A DNA stretch of 44,213 nucleotides from Acidobacteriaceae bacterium (GTDB lineage: Bacteria > Acidobacteriota > Terriglobia > Terriglobales > Acidobacteriaceae), in NCBI GenBank assembly GCA_003165005.1, contig PLSB01000222.1, positions 1 through 44,213 of the forward strand. Reading direction: 5' to 3'. Below the pieces are notes generated by a model. The model saw only the letters and a list, made by a program, of their open reading frames with translations. It did no database searches and was not told the origin of the DNA. Position numbers and translations under genes: made by a program. Every line of letters starts with the position of its first letter. The stretch's first letter is position 1. Below are positions 15,386 to 24,562 of the stretch, in pieces.

Positions 15386-18285
15386 TGCCACACCTCCACG
15401 TTGCCTTCAGAGGCAGGATCGAGGAGCAGCACCTGAGCGCCCGTGGGCTGCGTACCCTTTGCCGCGTTGCCGGAAACGGGTCCGGCCGCGCAGAGAATGT
15501 TTTCGATCGTTCCCGAAGCATCGCCTTGCAGGTTGAATGCGGTGAGCTGGACCGCGACCACTCCGGTGATCTGCTGCGCGATGGAGATGATCTGGCTGGC
15601 CGCGATGCTTTGGCCCGGCGCAGTCTGGCCGAAGGCAAACGCCGCCGTCAAGGCCTGCCACACCTGCGGAATCACGATGGTGGGATCGTAGGTGGGCGAA
15701 TCGACCATTACCTGCATGCCGATTTCGAAGTTCTGCGGCTGATAAGAGACAGGCAGTACGGGGATGTTCGGCAATCCGTACTGTTGATAGGACTGCATCA
15801 GGTTCACGACCACCTGGTCAGTTGCGTCGAGTTGCGTTCCGCCTTCACCGGCAAGCGTGAGAAAGATGCCGCGCACATTGCCGAACCACGTCCACGTAGC
15901 CAGCGCCATGGAGATGCCGGCAAAGCCGAGCGCGAAGTTCTGGTAGTCCTCGAGCGAAACCACGCGGCCCAGGGTAAGCGTGGGCAGCGGCGCGGACCGC
16001 TGCGCATCGGCGGGCGAGGCGGGATCGGCGCCGCCGGTGGCCGCGCTGGGATTGGTCACATTCTGCAAACCCTGCGGGCGGTCGAGCGGCTGCGTCAGTT
16101 GCCCGGCGGCCACCATCCCCGCAATCCCGATGCCCTTGCGGTACTTGGCCTGGATGTTGGAGACGCCGGTTTGCGTGCGCGAGCCCTGGATGCCGTCGCC
16201 GAATTGCACGGTGGGCCCAGCGCCGGAGTTGGGGCGCGTAACGAAGACGCGATCGCCCGCCGCGGACGAAAGCAAGTTCGGAACCTCGGTCCACAGCACG
16301 TTGTTCACGCGCACCTGCAGCGTGGATTGCGCGCCGCTGGCATTCGCGGCCGAAGTGTAGGTGAGCGGCGATTGCTTCAACTGGAACTGCAGGGCCGGAT
16401 TTGTGGCGTCGCCCGAACCCATGATCTCCATCATGGTCTCGCCGTGCGAGGCCTCGACGGCATTGAGGTTCACGGTCAGCGTCGCCGTGTCGTAGATGCG
16501 CGCGAGCGGGGCCGTGGCCGGCAGGGTGAGCGCGGTCGTGGCGGCGGGAGTGTTGGCGCTGTTGACGGCGGAGGTCGCGACGACGACGGATTCGCCCGTG
16601 AGCGGATCGCCCGTGACCGAGGGCTGCAACTGGAAGTCGGCTGTGCTTGAAGGAACGGACAATGTGCCCGCCTGGCCCGTCACCGTGAGCACGGTCCAGA
16701 GCAGGTTGCCGCTGAAGTTCGTGTCCGGAAGCGGCGGGAACGCATCGATCAGGAACGGCTGCCCGAGGCTCACCGGCAGCGCGCCCGTCGCGCCCGCCGG
16801 CGCAAAGCCGCCGTTACCGCCTGAGCCGGTGAGCGCGATCTGCGGCACGATGCGCACGCGCTTGCCGCTCACGCCGATGGGCGAGTTGTCCGCAATCGGC
16901 TGCAGGCCGGCGAGCAGAATCGAATTGCCTGAAGCCGGCGCCAGCATCCCCGCGGCCAGCGGATAGGCGCCGCTCTCGGACCACGCGGTCAAGGGCAGAT
17001 TCGCAAGCGGCAGCAACTGACTCTGCACATACGCCGTGGTCGAGCGCGTCAATGAGACAAAGAGCGATAGCAGATCGTTCAGATTGCTGTTCAAACCGGG
17101 AAACATGCCGGGATTGAGAACGTAGCCGCTCGAGAGAACGAGTTGAGAAGTCTTGGCTGAGAGCGCGTAGAGGCCGGGGTTCGATTCGGTGACGCTCTGG
17201 ATCTGGAAGTAGGCCGGACCGGTGGCCTGCGAGTTAAGGACGATCCACTGCGACTGGCTGGCCGGTGCTTTTGTTCCGCTGGCGGCAGGACTCAGGCCGG
17301 TATAGGAGTTATCCAGATTGATAGTATCGCTGCCCTGGTACTGGCTTGCGAATGGCCAATCGGTCGGCAGTGTCGTAAATGTCGCGTTGTTATAAGGCGG
17401 AATGTTGGCGAGGGTCGTCGAGGCAAACATTCCCGGCGCCGGTGCGTTGACGCCGTAAAGCGCGGCCTTGGTGCGGAAGATATAAATGCTCACCGCGCTC
17501 TCGCCCGACGTGAAGCCCGAGGGCAGCGCCTGGTCCCAGGTGATGAAGGTGTTTCCGAGTGTGGAATTCACGGTCACCGAAGTGACGTTCACAACCGCCG
17601 CCGGCCCCGTCACCGATGGAATCCCGCCGGGCGAATAGATGAACATCAGCACGTTGCCCACTTGAATGTTGTTGGCCGTTCCGGCGATCCACGTCGATAA
17701 ATCGCTGCCGTTCAATTGCCACGCTTGCGAAGTCGCCGCGGGAATAGCATTGCCGGCAATCGTCGCCGTCAGAGCCGTCGCTGTCTCGAAGACCTGCGGC
17801 GTCTGTCCCGGTCCCGGCACGCTCTGCACGCGGGTTCCGGCCGCGATGGGCACAATGGCCGGCGATCCCGTGGCCGTGGCCAGCGTAAATGCGAGCACCG
17901 TGGAAGCGCTCACGCCCGGCGACGGCTTGTAACCCACCAGGCGCGCCAGCTCGAAGACGCTGCGCGCCTCGATCGCCGTGCCCAGATAAGCCTCGTTGGC
18001 CAGCCGCTCCGTGTAGAACGTCAGAATATCGAGCACTTCGCTCCAGGCATCGACGAGCGCGATGGAAAAGTCGCCGCTCGAGCGCGTGCGCAGTCCCGCC
18101 AGCGCGGGAACGTTCGATCCCGAAAGCGCGGCCTCCATGCTGGCCAGAAAGGTTGCGTAGACGCCCACGCGATACGCAATCGCCGGCAGCGCTGCCCGGT
18201 TGGCGATCGCCACCGGCGTCAGTTGCGTCACGCCCGCGCAGCAGCCGCACATCTGCTCTCCCGTGCATGTGCATCCGCAGCTCAT
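15382..18285 (-). CDS. Baseplate J-like wedge protein 2 (Afp11/Afp12-type)
   Basis: A 967-residue putative baseplate assembly protein. It opens with an unusual cysteine-rich peptide (MSCGCTCTGEQMCGCCAG) and then the typical helical block of this family, with LVDAWSEVLDILTFYTERLANEAYLG and a following GYKPSPGVSAS motif. The C-terminal third contains the J-like core: VQFGDGIQGSRTQTG, RKGIGIAGMV, NPSAATGGADPASPAD and VVSLEDYQNFALGFAGI. Such proteins form the wedges linking the central spike to the sheath. It overlaps the previous gene's stop by four bases and the next gene's start by four bases. The cysteine cluster may bind metal or be a loading tag; I know of no assigned role. Confidence 0.85.
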   Translation of the reverse strand: MSCGCTCTGEQMCGCCAGVTQLTPVAIANRAALPAIAYRVGVYATFLASMEAALSGSNVPALAGLRTRSSGDFSIALVDAWSEVLDILTFYTERLANEAYLGTAIEARSVFELARLVGYKPSPGVSASTVLAFTLATATGSPAIVPIAAGTRVQSVPGPGQTPQVFETATALTATIAGNAIPAATSQAWQLNGSDLSTWIAGTANNIQVGNVLMFIYSPGGIPSVTGPAAVVNVTSVTVNSTLGNTFITWDQALPSGFTSGESAVSIYIFRTKAALYGVNAPAPGMFASTTLANIPPYNNATFTTLPTDWPFASQYQGSDTINLDNSYTGLSPAASGTKAPASQSQWIVLNSQATGPAYFQIQSVTESNPGLYALSAKTSQLVLSSGYVLNPGMFPGLNSNLNDLLSLFVSLTRSTTAYVQSQLLPLANLPLTAWSESGAYPLAAGMLAPASGNSILLAGLQPIADNSPIGVSGKRVRIVPQIALTGSGGNGGFAPAGATGALPVSLGQPFLIDAFPPLPDTNFSGNLLWTVLTVTGQAGTLSVPSSTADFQLQPSVTGDPLTGESVVVATSAVNSANTPAATTALTLPATAPLARIYDTATLTVNLNAVEASHGETMMEIMGSGDATNPALQFQLKQSPLTYTSAANASGAQSTLQVRVNNVLWTEVPNLLSSAAGDRVFVTRPNSGAGPTVQFGDGIQGSRTQTGVSNIQAKYRKGIGIAGMVAAGQLTQPLDRPQGLQNVTNPSAATGGADPASPADAQRSAPLPTLTLGRVVSLEDYQNFALGFAGISMALATWTWFGNVRGIFLTLAGEGGTQLDATDQVVVNLMQSYQQYGLPNIPVLPVSYQPQNFEIGMQVMVDSPTYDPTIVIPQVWQALTAAFAFGQTAPGQSIAASQIISIAQQITGVVAVQLTAFNLQGDASGTIENILCAAGPVSGNAAKGTQPTGAQVLLLDPASEGNVEVWQ

Positions 18286-20792
18286 TTGCCACCATCCATC
18301 GTGAGCGTCAGAGTTCCTCTGTCCGCGTGGTTGGGATCGTTGTTGCAGCAGGGAATCTCCACCGCGGCCATGGTCAGTTGCGCGGGCGGCGGCTGGCCTG
18401 CCGGCGTAGGCGAGTCCATGCGCTCGAAGGTGGTGAGCGTGACCGCCTTGACGCCCGCAACGGCTTGCGCCGCGGCCACGATCGGACTCGCGTACACCGT
18501 CTGCCCGAACTGGAAATTCGCCGCGTTCAAGAATCCTGGCGTTCCCGTGCAGCTATCGCCGGTGACCAGCAGTTGCCACAGCGCCGCGTAGACATCGCCC
18601 GCAAAGAATCCCGGCGCTACGCAAATTTCGAGCCCGATGTTCAGCCCGGCGAAGACCGCGTCTTCGACCACCAGATCGGTGCCCATCATGCGCAGCATAT
18701 CGAGACCAGACTTGACCTGCGATGCCAGCGCACTGGTCCACTGGCCCACGGGATCGACGCTCACAAAAGCCGAATACCACGAACCGGTCCAGCGTATGGT
18801 GCCCTGCGCCTGGCTCACGCCGGCGAGCGTGGCCGCCATCGTGCCGTAGTCGGCCGCCGTCACGCAGCGCAACTGGCTCTCAAATGCGAACGGCGCCATC
18901 TGCACGATGTGCTGCATGGTCTCCGGATCGACGCCGCCGGCCGCGGCCAGCGGATTGCGCACGCTGGTGATCCCTGCGCCGCCGACCATCAACACGTGCG
19001 CCAACGCCTCGCGGCCCACGTTGCCCGCCGACCCGTTGCCCGTGCGATACTTCGCCGTGAAGGCCACGCCCGAGGCCGGTGCTTCGCCATAGGTCCCGTC
19101 GCCGAAGCGCAGATGCGCGGTTCCGTCCCACTCGATCTCGGGGATGAATCCCGCGAACTCGCTCTCCTTGCTCAGCAAATCCTCGACCGGCTGCCAGGTC
19201 TGCCCGTCGTCGCTCATCACGGCGATCTGCGGCGTGGCCGTCTGGGTTGCTGCGGACGGCGCCGGTCCCGCAGATGCGCCCGGCGACAGAAAACTCGACG
19301 CGGAAGGCAACTGCGCGGCCGGCAGGTTGGTGTTGTAGGGGAAGGCAAACGTAAGCGGGCTATTGGCCAGCACCGGCTCGAAGTACGGCATTGGAACCCG
19401 CGCGCCCGGCGCAGTCGCACAATTGCATCCCACGCCGGCTACCGGCGCAGGCGGCGCGTTCGGAACCGTCCCCAGCGATTCGTTGGTCGTCCATGTGCCC
19501 TGGTCGGCCGCAATCACATTGCCGTGCGCCACCGACACACCGGAAACGGGCAGGCCGGCGCTCGTCACCGACGAGATGCACAAGGGAAATGGCAGCGCGT
19601 CTGCGCTGTTCCACGCAATGTTGGTTAGCTGCACTCCGGGATTCACGGGATCGGCCAGCGGATTGCCGGAGTTGTCGGTCGTCGACGCATAGGTCAGGCG
19701 CACGGCCCAGCGGTGCGTCGGGTCGGCGTCAGCCGGATTCCCCGTCAGCGGCCCCACAACTTCCTCAAAGATGAGAACCTGCCCCGCGGCGAGGCTCGAA
19801 TAAGCCCCGTTGGGAAACGCGCCCGTCAGCGTGGCCGAAGTTGCGCCCACCGGCAGGCAGCACTGGCCGTCGCCCCACGTATAAAAGTCCATCTGGTTCT
19901 GTTCGGGGTAAAGCGTGAGCGGCGCCATGCTCTCGAAGATGGGCCCTGGGCTGGCCGCGAGCAGCGATGCGGCGTACACATTCTCGTAGGGGTCGACCGA
20001 CGCGGCGATGCCCGGAATGAGCGGAAAGAATTGCGTTCCCTCTGGAACCGTGATGTTGGGAAGACTCGTCTGCAGGCAAATCCATGCGCGCGCATTCGCG
20101 CCTTCGTTGAGCTGATAATCCACCAGCCGCGCGTGCCGCCGCAGCGAGATGCGGCTGCGCGCCGTGCCGATGTAGGCTTCTGTGTTCACGGCGTCCTGCA
20201 GGTAGCTGATGCGGTCGGCGGCGTAAGCCAGCGCCTCGACGAGCGTAATGCCGGGGTCGGCCTCGTGCGTCTCCGTCCAACTCGGAACCAGCACCGCGAT
20301 GCGATCCAGCATCGCCTGGCGGAAGCCGTTGTAGTCGCGCGCCAGGTAATGAATGTCGGGCGGCGCGGCCAGCGTCGAGGGGCAGCACTGCGGCGCGCGG
20401 CAATCGATCGGCGTGGGGCAGCCGGCTTTGAACGAGAACGTCGCCGTGTTCAGTTGCGGATCGATTCCCGGCGGCGGGTCGGAGTTCGTCTGGCTCACGA
20501 CCAGCGTCAGCGTGTACGGCGAGAAGTCGCCGGTCCCGCTCAGTTCGACAACGACGGTAAGCGGGTCCTCGCTGCTCACGGGCCCGACGCCGGTCACATC
20601 GAGCACGGTGTCGCCGGTGAGAGAGATGTTCCCCGCCGCCAGCGCCAGTCCCTGCGCGTTTTTGAGGAACGTGAGCGCCAACTGGCTGCCGCATCCCGTG
20701 GGCCCGAGCACCTCGAGATAGTCGAGCCCGTTCACGCCTGGCGTTTGCAGCACCAGTTCGCGGCGTTGCTGATTTTGGCAGAAGGCAATCAT
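18282..20792 (-). CDS. Baseplate J-like wedge protein 1 (Afp11/Afp12-type)
   Basis: An 836-residue baseplate wedge protein. Residues 1-130 are an extra beta domain; then DIHYLARDYNGFRQAMLDRI and DPGITLVEALAYAADRISYLQD mark the standard helical entry of the family, followed by RRHARLVDY. The C-terminal part has RFGDGTYGEAP, RTGNGSAGNVG, NPLAAAGGVDPETMQHI and CVTAADYGTMA, the J-core signatures. Extra cysteines occur as DCRAPQCC and GCNC. The start is the ATG at 20792 (MIAFCQNQ), which overlaps the gp25 stop as ATGA; an in-frame extension of 46 codons upstream overlaps gp25 and lacks similarity. With the following gene it gives two paralogous wedge proteins, as in Afp and PVC. Confidence 0.88.
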   Translation of the reverse strand: MIAFCQNQQRRELVLQTPGVNGLDYLEVLGPTGCGSQLALTFLKNAQGLALAAGNISLTGDTVLDVTGVGPVSSEDPLTVVVELSGTGDFSPYTLTLVVSQTNSDPPPGIDPQLNTATFSFKAGCPTPIDCRAPQCCPSTLAAPPDIHYLARDYNGFRQAMLDRIAVLVPSWTETHEADPGITLVEALAYAADRISYLQDAVNTEAYIGTARSRISLRRHARLVDYQLNEGANARAWICLQTSLPNITVPEGTQFFPLIPGIAASVDPYENVYAASLLAASPGPIFESMAPLTLYPEQNQMDFYTWGDGQCCLPVGATSATLTGAFPNGAYSSLAAGQVLIFEEVVGPLTGNPADADPTHRWAVRLTYASTTDNSGNPLADPVNPGVQLTNIAWNSADALPFPLCISSVTSAGLPVSGVSVAHGNVIAADQGTWTTNESLGTVPNAPPAPVAGVGCNCATAPGARVPMPYFEPVLANSPLTFAFPYNTNLPAAQLPSASSFLSPGASAGPAPSAATQTATPQIAVMSDDGQTWQPVEDLLSKESEFAGFIPEIEWDGTAHLRFGDGTYGEAPASGVAFTAKYRTGNGSAGNVGREALAHVLMVGGAGITSVRNPLAAAGGVDPETMQHIVQMAPFAFESQLRCVTAADYGTMAATLAGVSQAQGTIRWTGSWYSAFVSVDPVGQWTSALASQVKSGLDMLRMMGTDLVVEDAVFAGLNIGLEICVAPGFFAGDVYAALWQLLVTGDSCTGTPGFLNAANFQFGQTVYASPIVAAAQAVAGVKAVTLTTFERMDSPTPAGQPPPAQLTMAAVEIPCCNNDPNHADRGTLTLTMDGGK

Positions 20793-21163
20793 TGCGTAGG
20801 CCCCGCGTAGAGAAACTGTTGCGTCTGCTGTTGCTGGTTGGCCACCAGCGTGTAAACCACGGTCACCTGCAGCACATTCTCCTGGGCCACCACCTGTACC
20901 GAATTCACGCGAATCAGATCGGAGAGCCACTGCTGCAGCCCGGCCTGGATGGCCTGCTGTTGCGCCGCCGCCAGCACGTCGCTGTTGGGCGCGAACACCT
21001 GTTGCGCTGTGCCGCTGCCGAAGGTGGGCAGGTTCACGCGTTCGCCCGGCGCGGTGAACAGGATCAGCTCGATCATGTCGTAGACGTGATCGGCGAGCGA
21101 GGCCTGCGCGGTGCGCCCCGTGGTATCGAACGAGAATGGAAACGCCAGATTCATGGTGCTCAT
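20789..21163 (-). CDS. gpW/gp25 family baseplate protein (Afp9-like)
   Basis: A 124-residue protein of the T4 gp25 family, the small baseplate component that nucleates sheath assembly at the wedge. Visible family marks are the short N-terminal strand FPFSFDTTGR, DHVYDMIELILFTAPGERVNLPTFGSG (the conserved ER-N-P-FG-G core) and a C-terminal strand YTLVANQQQ. Length is normal. GAGGAG lies 3 bases before the ATG at 21163, with a second in-frame Met three codons later. It follows the PAAR-like gene by 7 bases and overlaps the next gene by four. Confidence 0.95.
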   Translation of the reverse strand: MSTMNLAFPFSFDTTGRTAQASLADHVYDMIELILFTAPGERVNLPTFGSGTAQQVFAPNSDVLAAAQQQAIQAGLQQWLSDLIRVNSVQVVAQENVLQVTVVYTLVANQQQQTQQFLYAGPTQ

Positions 21164-21170
21164 CGTCTCC

Positions 21171-21488
21171 TCACATCGCCTGCACGCGCGTCTGCATCGA
21201 GGTCGGCAGCAGCATTCCCGGTCCCGGCGCGGTAATCGCCACGCCCGACTGCACCGTCAGCGGCTGGCCCAGCGAAGTTACGCGCAGCGTGCCCAACGTC
21301 CATTGGCCGGTGATGCAGGGCGGACTCGGTATCGACACCAGCGGGCAGCCGGCCACCACCCACGGCCCCGCAATCGTCACCGTCGGCATGCCCATCACCA
21401 TCACCCGCGGGTTGGGCACGGTCGGCGTGGCCATCCCGCCGTGCGCGCACATCACCACCGCTCCCACGTGCAGCAGAAATCCCGCCAT
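21171..21488 (-). CDS. PAAR-like spike-tip protein (Afp10-like)
   Basis: A 105-residue protein too short to be obvious at first sight but well supported. It shows the PAAR-like pattern of repeated glycine/proline-rich strands: MAGFLLHVGAVVMCAHGG, then ATPTVPNPRVMVMG, WVVAGCPLVSIPSPPC, and LPLTVQSGVA-type SLGQPLTVQSGVAIT. These domains cap the spike with a sharp, metal-bound cone; two Cys and one His are candidate ligands (Cys23, His25, Cys48, Cys58). GGAGG precedes the ATG, which overlaps the upstream stop by one base (TGATG). It follows the OB-spike gene directly, the expected neighbour. Confidence 0.85.
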   Translation of the reverse strand: MAGFLLHVGAVVMCAHGGMATPTVPNPRVMVMGMPTVTIAGPWVVAGCPLVSIPSPPCITGQWTLGTLRVTSLGQPLTVQSGVAITAPGPGMLLPTSMQTRVQAM

Positions 21489-21997
21489 CAGATCACCTCC
21501 AGCGCGCCTTCGTTCACCATCACGGAAGGCCCGTTCATCAGGATCGACGCGCCCTGTCCATTGCTGATGATGATCCCGGTGTCGGAGATCGAGAGCATCG
21601 CGCCCGCCGTCGTCTTCAGCAGGATTCCTCCCGTGGGCCCCGGCATATCGCTGATCATCAGCGTGTTCTGCCCGACGGTTTGAATCACCACCGCCTGCAG
21701 CGCCGGCGGCGTGGCCAGCGCCAAAGCCGGCGTCTCGGCCGCGGTACCGAAAAAGCAGCCCGTCCAGATGGGATAATCCGGATCGCCCTGCTCGTACTCC
21801 ACCCAGACCCCCGATCCAATCGTGGGCACGGCATAAAACCCGTTCTGAATCCCCGCGAAGGGCAGGCATGGCATGGCCCACGTGGACGGAATCACATTCG
21901 ACACGTCGGGCACCATCACCATCAGCCGCCCAATCATCATGGGATCGACGTTGTCGATCACCGTGCCGCGAAATTTGCCGTAGTGTTGGCCTTTCAC
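21488..21997 (-). CDS. gp5/gpV-like OB-fold spike protein
   Basis: A 169-residue central-spike protein. The N-terminal OB fold is recognisable from QHYGKFRGTVIDNVDPMMIG, RLMVMVPDV, AMPCLPFAG, GSGVWVEYEQGDPDYPIW and GCFFG, the standard gp5/VgrG OB signature. The C-terminal 70 residues are short beta repeats (NTLMIS, GILLKTTAGAML, GIIISNGQGASI) expected for the needle helix. The start is GTG at 21997 with AGGA 7 bases upstream; the open frame continues 32 codons further but that part runs through a palindromic repeat and has no similarity. Hub and spike are separate genes here, unlike the fused VgrG or Afp8. Confidence 0.93.
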   Translation of the reverse strand: MKGQHYGKFRGTVIDNVDPMMIGRLMVMVPDVSNVIPSTWAMPCLPFAGIQNGFYAVPTIGSGVWVEYEQGDPDYPIWTGCFFGTAAETPALALATPPALQAVVIQTVGQNTLMISDMPGPTGGILLKTTAGAMLSISDTGIIISNGQGASILMNGPSVMVNEGALEVI

Positions 21998-22036
21998 TTG
22001 TTCGTCCTTTCGAAACTCTCGTCCATCATCGGGTGC

Positions 22037-22065
22037 CCCCGGTCCCTCGCATTTGGGGACCGGGG
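22037..22065. repeat. Palindromic intergenic repeat, copy B
   Basis: Perfect 10-bp inverted repeat (CCCCGGTCCC with GGGACCGGGG) around a 9-base loop, in the 109-base gap between hub and spike genes. It shares the GGGTGCCCC entry with copy A but has a different arm sequence, so it is a diverged member or a related element. Confidence 0.75.
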
Positions 22066-22106
22066 AAACCGCAATGCCGAAACACGAATTCACACCGTCA
22101 CAAAAA

Positions 22107-23243
22107 TCAGAAAGGCAGCGACGGCACCACCGGCGTATTGGCCACCAATGCGTTGCGCTTCAAAACAAAGCTCTCCTTGTACTCGCCGGGCTTGATGCGG
22201 TGCGTCGCCTGATCCACGTAGTGCATGCCGTCGAAGGCCAGTCCCGCGCCGCGCACGCCCACCAGGCTGCGCGCGCGCAACGGCTGCCCATAACGCATCA
22301 CATCCAGCGATCCATCGCCGACCACCACGTCCGAAGTCTCCGTGACGCGCGCAAATCCCTTCATCAAAGCCACGGCCGGATTCAGCTTGGCCGTGCCGGC
22401 GAGAAACTCGATTTTCTGCGGCGGCATGATCGCCAGCCCCATCGGCGGGGAGAAGGGCGTCACCGGCGGAATGGGAATCGGAATCGGAATCTTCGTGATC
22501 GGGTCCTGGATGAAGATGATCGGCAGCACCGCATTCTGCGGCTCATAGCGAAAGTTCAGGCTCTCCACGTTGGTCCAGGTGTCCAGGTTCACGTTCAGCG
22601 CGGTCTGCGGCATTCCCAGCCGTGTCTGCGGTCCCCAGTAGGCCTGGCTCATGCCCGGCAGCGGTCCCGGCACAAGGTAGAAAACATAACCCACCTCTGA
22701 TGCGAGATGCTGCAAATACTGGAAATCGGTCTTCTTCTGCGTCGGCGTCTGCAACAGCGGAATGGGAATATCCGGCGCGGGCACGGGAATCACCTCCGGC
22801 ACCACGCCGAACATCGCGTACTTGGCCAGAATCACCAGCGCCCTGATGTCGGGCGACATGCCGGGATACGGCAGCCCGCTGAAGTCGATCAGATCCATCA
22901 GCGCCGTCAGATCCTGTCCCGTGACCACCAGCTTCGAAGAACCGCTCATGGCATCCGGCTGCACTTCGGTGTGCAGCACCACGCCGTCCATCAGCACCTG
23001 CGGAATGCCCGGAAACGTCACCAGCAGCACCACGCGAATGATGGGCAGCGGCGCGCCGCCGGCCAGCAGAAAAAATGTTTCCAGGATGCTGTTATTGCCG
23101 AGCGAGAAGACCAGCTGGAAGCCGCTGCGCCCCGTCGCGCTTTCCGTCACCTCCACGGAGACCAACGCGTCGGCCAGGGGCTTGGGAGCCGGGATTGGCT
23201 CCATCGGCCCGATCAAAAGTGTTAAATAGAGCGGACTAACCAT
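22107..23243 (-). CDS. Phage late control D / VgrG N-terminal-like hub protein (Afp8 hub)
   Basis: A 378-residue hub protein corresponding to T4 gp27 or the N-terminal half of VgrG. Evidence is the sequence order: LADALVSVEVTESATGRSGFQLVFSL, then GVVLHTEVQPD, GSSKLVVTGQDLTALMD (a family hallmark), and TDFQYLQHLASEVGYVFYLVPG (the conserved FQYL..LA.E.GY). A C-terminal segment with YGQPLRARSLVGVRGAGLAFDGMHYVD completes the barrel domain. It forms the trimeric collar between tube and spike. It overlaps the LysM-like gene by 8 bases, and the spike follows after a repeat-containing gap. Confidence 0.9.
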   Translation of the reverse strand: MVSPLYLTLLIGPMEPIPAPKPLADALVSVEVTESATGRSGFQLVFSLGNNSILETFFLLAGGAPLPIIRVVLLVTFPGIPQVLMDGVVLHTEVQPDAMSGSSKLVVTGQDLTALMDLIDFSGLPYPGMSPDIRALVILAKYAMFGVVPEVIPVPAPDIPIPLLQTPTQKKTDFQYLQHLASEVGYVFYLVPGPLPGMSQAYWGPQTRLGMPQTALNVNLDTWTNVESLNFRYEPQNAVLPIIFIQDPITKIPIPIPIPPVTPFSPPMGLAIMPPQKIEFLAGTAKLNPAVALMKGFARVTETSDVVVGDGSLDVMRYGQPLRARSLVGVRGAGLAFDGMHYVDQATHRIKPGEYKESFVLKRNALVANTPVVPSLPF

Positions 23244-23601
23244 TGCGCGCTCCCGTGGGAATGCCGCTCACCAGCGGAATTAAAATTGACCGGCCCGGCA
23301 CGGCGGTCACGTCGTTAGAGTCCAGGGCGCCATTGGCGTCGGCGATCATCCAAAAGAGAATCGGATCGCCCAGATAGCGCGCGGCAAGATTGTCCAGCCG
23401 GTCGACGGCGGTCACGCTATAGTTCTGCGTCTGTGCGTAGATGCTCCTCTGCGGAATGATGCGCCGCGAGAGATAGGAAACCACCAGACCGTTCGAGAGC
23501 GTGATCTGCTCCACGCCGTCGCCGTAATAGCGGCTGCTGGGATTGTTGGGCGCGCCCGTCCCCACTCCGGATTGAACCAGTGCTGCCAGTGCATTATCCA
23601 T
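23236..23601 (-). CDS. LysM-like tail/baseplate protein (gp53/tail X type)
   Basis: A 121-residue protein. The central segment RIIPQRSIYAQTQNYSVTAVDRLDNLAARYLGDPILFWMIADANG is the gp53/LysM-type fold of small tail-completion proteins: the DRLDNLAARYLGDP part is the typical LysM helix-turn. The protein ends PGRSILIPLVSG, again LysM-like. Afp7 carries such a domain fused to its CIS-tube domain; here the two are separate adjacent genes. In the assembled particle it should strengthen contacts between hub and tube or wedge. It starts 51 bases after the CIS-tube stop and overlaps the hub start. Confidence 0.85.
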   Translation of the reverse strand: MDNALAALVQSGVGTGAPNNPSSRYYGDGVEQITLSNGLVVSYLSRRIIPQRSIYAQTQNYSVTAVDRLDNLAARYLGDPILFWMIADANGALDSNDVTAVPGRSILIPLVSGIPTGARNG

Positions 23602-23652
23602 CGCAATCCCCTTTCTCCGGCGCCTATTGCTGCGCCCCTATTGCTGTGCCCC

Positions 23653-24252
23653 CTACTGCTGCGCCATCGACTCCTTGCCGATCTGGTAAGCCATATAGAG
23701 CGCGCCCGCCGGCGTCAGGAAGCCCACGTCGTTCACGTTCAGCACGCGCATGGAAAGCGAGACCTTGGCGCGGATGGGATTCAACTGCGGATCGAAGGCC
23801 TCTTCCGCAATTTCGATCCCCGTCAGCCGCACCGGCGTGACGCGATTCGCGCCCCAGGCAAACAGCGTCAGGTTCGACGACATGGGCAGAATCTCAATGG
23901 TGCCCACTACGGAGAGCACCTCGTTGGCGATCAGCACCGCGCTCGACGGGTAGACCAGCAGCTCCAGCGTTGACAACTGCGGCGCGATGCCGTAGGTCAT
24001 GGTTGCCGGGTCCTGCGCGGCCAGCAGATCGGTGGCGTCGATCTCGATCTCGCACGAGATGGTCTCAAGGGGCGGACCCTTCAGCCGCAACACCTCGGTC
24101 CGGTCCGGCTGATCGCCCACGCTCTGCGGTTGCAGGCTGCGCTTGATCGTCTCCGGGTTGTACTCGAAGTTGATCGTGCTCAGGGGAATCCCCGTGTTCG
24201 GCTCGAGCACCAGGATCGCGCCCTTCACCAGCAGTGGCGAAATGTTATACAT
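23653..24252 (-). CDS. CIS-tube domain adaptor protein (Afp7-like N-terminal part)
   Basis: A 199-residue protein of the contractile-injection-system tube/adaptor family. The N-terminus MYNISPLLVKGAILVLEP leads to the diagnostic FEYNPETIKRSLQPQ, followed by LRLKGPPLETISCEIEIDATD and RVTPVRLTGIEIAEEAFDPQLNPIRAKVSLSMRVL, all typical. It joins the inner tube to the hub. The ATG at 24252 is chosen because family similarity begins there; the frame stays open 27 codons upstream across the previous gene, which overlaps by 8 bases. Confidence 0.9.
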   Translation of the reverse strand: MYNISPLLVKGAILVLEPNTGIPLSTINFEYNPETIKRSLQPQSVGDQPDRTEVLRLKGPPLETISCEIEIDATDLLAAQDPATMTYGIAPQLSTLELLVYPSSAVLIANEVLSVVGTIEILPMSSNLTLFAWGANRVTPVRLTGIEIAEEAFDPQLNPIRAKVSLSMRVLNVNDVGFLTPAGALYMAYQIGKESMAQQ

Positions 24253-24562
24253 GGCCGCGCGCCTCCTGGCCGCCCGCATTCGCCGGGCCGCGTGCGTTCC
24301 CGCTTTGTCCGATTGCGCCCAAACGCCGCGCAACCGAGTTCACCACCTGCCTGGCTGCCTCGGAAGCCGTTGCTCCCGGCTTGAGCAGCCACGCGTTCAG
24401 CGCGGGAATCCTCACGCGCCTATTGCCCGTCATCTCGCTAGCGGCTCCGCTCGCCGCCCACTGGCGAAGTTGCTCGTCGAGAGCGCGCGCAAACTGCCGC
24501 TGCCGCGCCTCCGGCAGGCCGTCGACTACGATTCTGTCGATGTGCAGATGAACCGCCTTCAT
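24245..24562 (-). CDS. Small eCIS-associated protein of unknown function
   Basis: A 105-residue protein located between the ATPase and the adaptor gene, the position where many eCIS and phage-tail loci carry a similar small gene. It begins MKAVHLHIDRIVVDGLP, continues with a helix rich in Arg/Gln (RQRQFARALDEQLRQWAASG), then RRVRIPALNAWLLKPGATAS and a helix EAARQVVNSVARRLG, and ends in a Gly/Asn-rich tail. The fold looks like a small alpha/beta unit. The ATG at 24562 overlaps the ATPase stop as ATGA, with GGTGGG just upstream. No catalytic motif is visible; an assembly-factor role is a guess. Confidence 0.8.
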   Translation of the reverse strand: MKAVHLHIDRIVVDGLPEARQRQFARALDEQLRQWAASGAASEMTGNRRVRIPALNAWLLKPGATASEAARQVVNSVARRLGAIGQSGNARGPANAGGQEARGHV

